A DNA stretch of 64,000 bases from Amycolatopsis alkalitolerans (GTDB lineage Bacteria > Actinomycetota > Actinomycetes > Mycobacteriales > Pseudonocardiaceae). Shown here piece by piece: positions 63,206 to 64,000 of the stretch; the stretch's first letter is position 1, and each line of letters starts with the position of its first letter. A program made the position numbers and the translations under genes. The DNA is taken from contig NZ_VDFW01000006.1 of the NCBI RefSeq assembly GCF_006152065.1, forward strand, positions 186,001-250,000, written 5' to 3'. A model generated the notes under the pieces. It had not been told where the DNA came from. It did no database searches and saw only the letters and a program-made list of their open reading frames with translations.

Positions 63206-63802
63206 ATGCCGAAGGTGATGCGTACCGCTCGCACGGCTGTACCGATGCTCGCAGCCATGATCGCGGTTCTCGCCGGTTGTGCGAATGAGCAGCCTGGCAA
63301 TCCTTCGCCTGTTGGCGGTCAATCGGCGAGTGCGACGGTGCCAACCAGCGCAGCGGGCTCGACGGGACAGGATCCCGGGCTGGCATCGATCAAGGCCTGC
63401 AGCCTGCTTACCGACCACGAGGCTGCCACCTTCAAGGCACAGGGCGCCGGTCAGAATCAGGACACATCGGCCTCGGGCGCGACGAGTGTCTGCCGCTGGA
63501 CCGGGCGGTCCGCGAGCGGTGCCTCGACGAACCTGAGCATCGCGGTACGGGCGGCGCAGGGAATCGAGTCTGTCAATGCCGAGGGCGGGCAACTGACCGA
63601 GGGCAAGGTAAACGGTCGCCCCGCCAAGCAGTTGGTCGACAGTTCAGGCGGCTACTGCATGACGTCCCTCGCCGTCACGCCCGGTTCGAGAGTGGATCTC
63701 GGCTACGTGATCGTGGGTGCGTCCGACGCGACCGAAGCCTGCCAGACGGACAACCAGATCGCCGACATCGTCGAGCCTAAGCTGCCGAAATACGAGGGGT
63801 AG
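63206..63802 (+). CDS. DUF3558 lipoprotein
   Basis: A 198-residue exported lipoprotein. The signal peptide ends VLAGC (Cys near residue 25), followed by a Ser/Thr-rich linker and the DUF3558 Cys pattern (ACSLLTDHEAATF, SVCRWTG, GYCMTS, ACQTDN). ATG 63206. Genes of this type often pair with small secreted proteins. It is 3 bases after the previous stop and 2 before the next start, so this is one operon. Confidence 0.82.
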   Translation: MPKVMRTARTAVPMLAAMIAVLAGCANEQPGNPSPVGGQSASATVPTSAAGSTGQDPGLASIKACSLLTDHEAATFKAQGAGQNQDTSASGATSVCRWTGRSASGASTNLSIAVRAAQGIESVNAEGGQLTEGKVNGRPAKQLVDSSGGYCMTSLAVTPGSRVDLGYVIVGASDATEACQTDNQIADIVEPKLPKYEG

Positions 63803-63804
63803 CC

Positions 63805-64000
63805 ATGACCAATCCGCAGCAGTCGGGCAATCAGGGGCTGGGTCAGTACAACCAGGACGGCCAGTACGTCTCCCCCGAGGAGCAGCTCAAGCAGGAGCTC
63901 AAGGCCCAGGGGTACGACCCCAACAGCAAGGGCTTCTGGGACACCTTCGAGAACATGCTCGCGCAGGCGAAGGCGAACGCGAGCGCCACCCAGCAGCGCA
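63805..64000 (+). CDS. Start of a Gln-rich protein, truncated by the window edge
   Basis: 65 residues are visible, starting MTNPQQSGNQGLGQYNQ and continuing with a Gln/Lys/Glu-rich helical stretch and GFWDTFENMLAQAKA. It is rich in Gln and Asn and has no signal peptide in view. It may be a substrate or partner of a type VII-like secretion operon with the two preceding genes (inference). The rest lies outside the window. Confidence 0.55.
   Translation, partial: MTNPQQSGNQGLGQYNQDGQYVSPEEQLKQELKAQGYDPNSKGFWDTFENMLAQAKANASATQQR

Overview
The window is very GC-rich, uses many GTG/TTG starts and has tightly packed, often overlapping genes. It reads as the chromosome of an actinomycete with an arabinogalactan cell wall (glf, ubiA, aftA, dprE1, dprE2, glfT2). 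No mycolate genes (fbp, pks13, fadD32) flank that locus here, and there are several DUF3558 lipoproteins, a DUF222/HNH gene and short palindromic intergenic repeats. I infer Pseudonocardiales, possibly Amycolatopsis-like; the genus is inference. I found no rRNA, tRNA, insertion sequence, CRISPR array or prophage. No gene-free stretch exceeds about 160 bases.

Layout. 1-2.1 kb: end of cydC coupled to a GAF histidine kinase. 2.0-7.2 kb: a GntR-controlled catabolic/uptake island (divergent NADP dehydrogenase, GntR, metal amidohydrolase, and an ATPase-permease-lipoprotein importer) with two matching palindromic operators. 7.2-16 kb: MarR and NarL regulators, a degenerate secreted nuclease, a degenerate DnaQ-BRCT membrane protein, a DUF3024 protein, two tandem paralogous helical proteins, an acidic DUF1841-like protein and coaA. 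16-24 kb: macro-domain protein, pheA, phosphatase, lipoprotein, zincin, septum-formation-like protein, a YgiB/YgiC/DUF350 membrane-stress module and a haloalkane dehalogenase. 24-33 kb: DUF222/HNH, MarR with tautomerase, serS, a secreted glycohydrolase-like protein with three near-identical repeats, an Asp/Glu racemase-family enzyme, a lipoprotein and lhgO.

33.3-46.3 kb is the most unusual region. Sugar-modifying genes (two DegT aminotransferases, an epimerase, a Gfo/Idh dehydrogenase, a GT4 and a hexapeptide acetyltransferase) surround an LpxA-like acyltransferase, a dedicated acyl carrier protein, an adenylate-forming ligase and LuxE-like and LuxC-like proteins, followed by two membrane proteins. 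The dehydrogenase-aminotransferase-LpxA set resembles the GnnA/GnnB/LpxA and WbpB/E/D logic for 3-amino, N-acylated UDP-sugars. I infer an undescribed acylated-glycoconjugate pathway with a carboxylate-activating and reducing branch.

46.3-48.8 kb: PlsC-like acyltransferase, HAD phosphatase and LLM oxidoreductase. 48.9-62.6 kb: the arabinogalactan locus. glf, a PAP2 phosphatase, ubiA and aftA overlap or nearly abut, followed by two AftB-like GT-C enzymes flanking an unknown gene, then dprE1-dprE2 on the opposite strand, then a GtrA protein and glfT2. DprE1 has Ser at the position of the benzothiazinone-target Cys387. 62.7-64 kb: a small helical protein, a DUF3558 lipoprotein and the start of another gene, possibly secretion-related.
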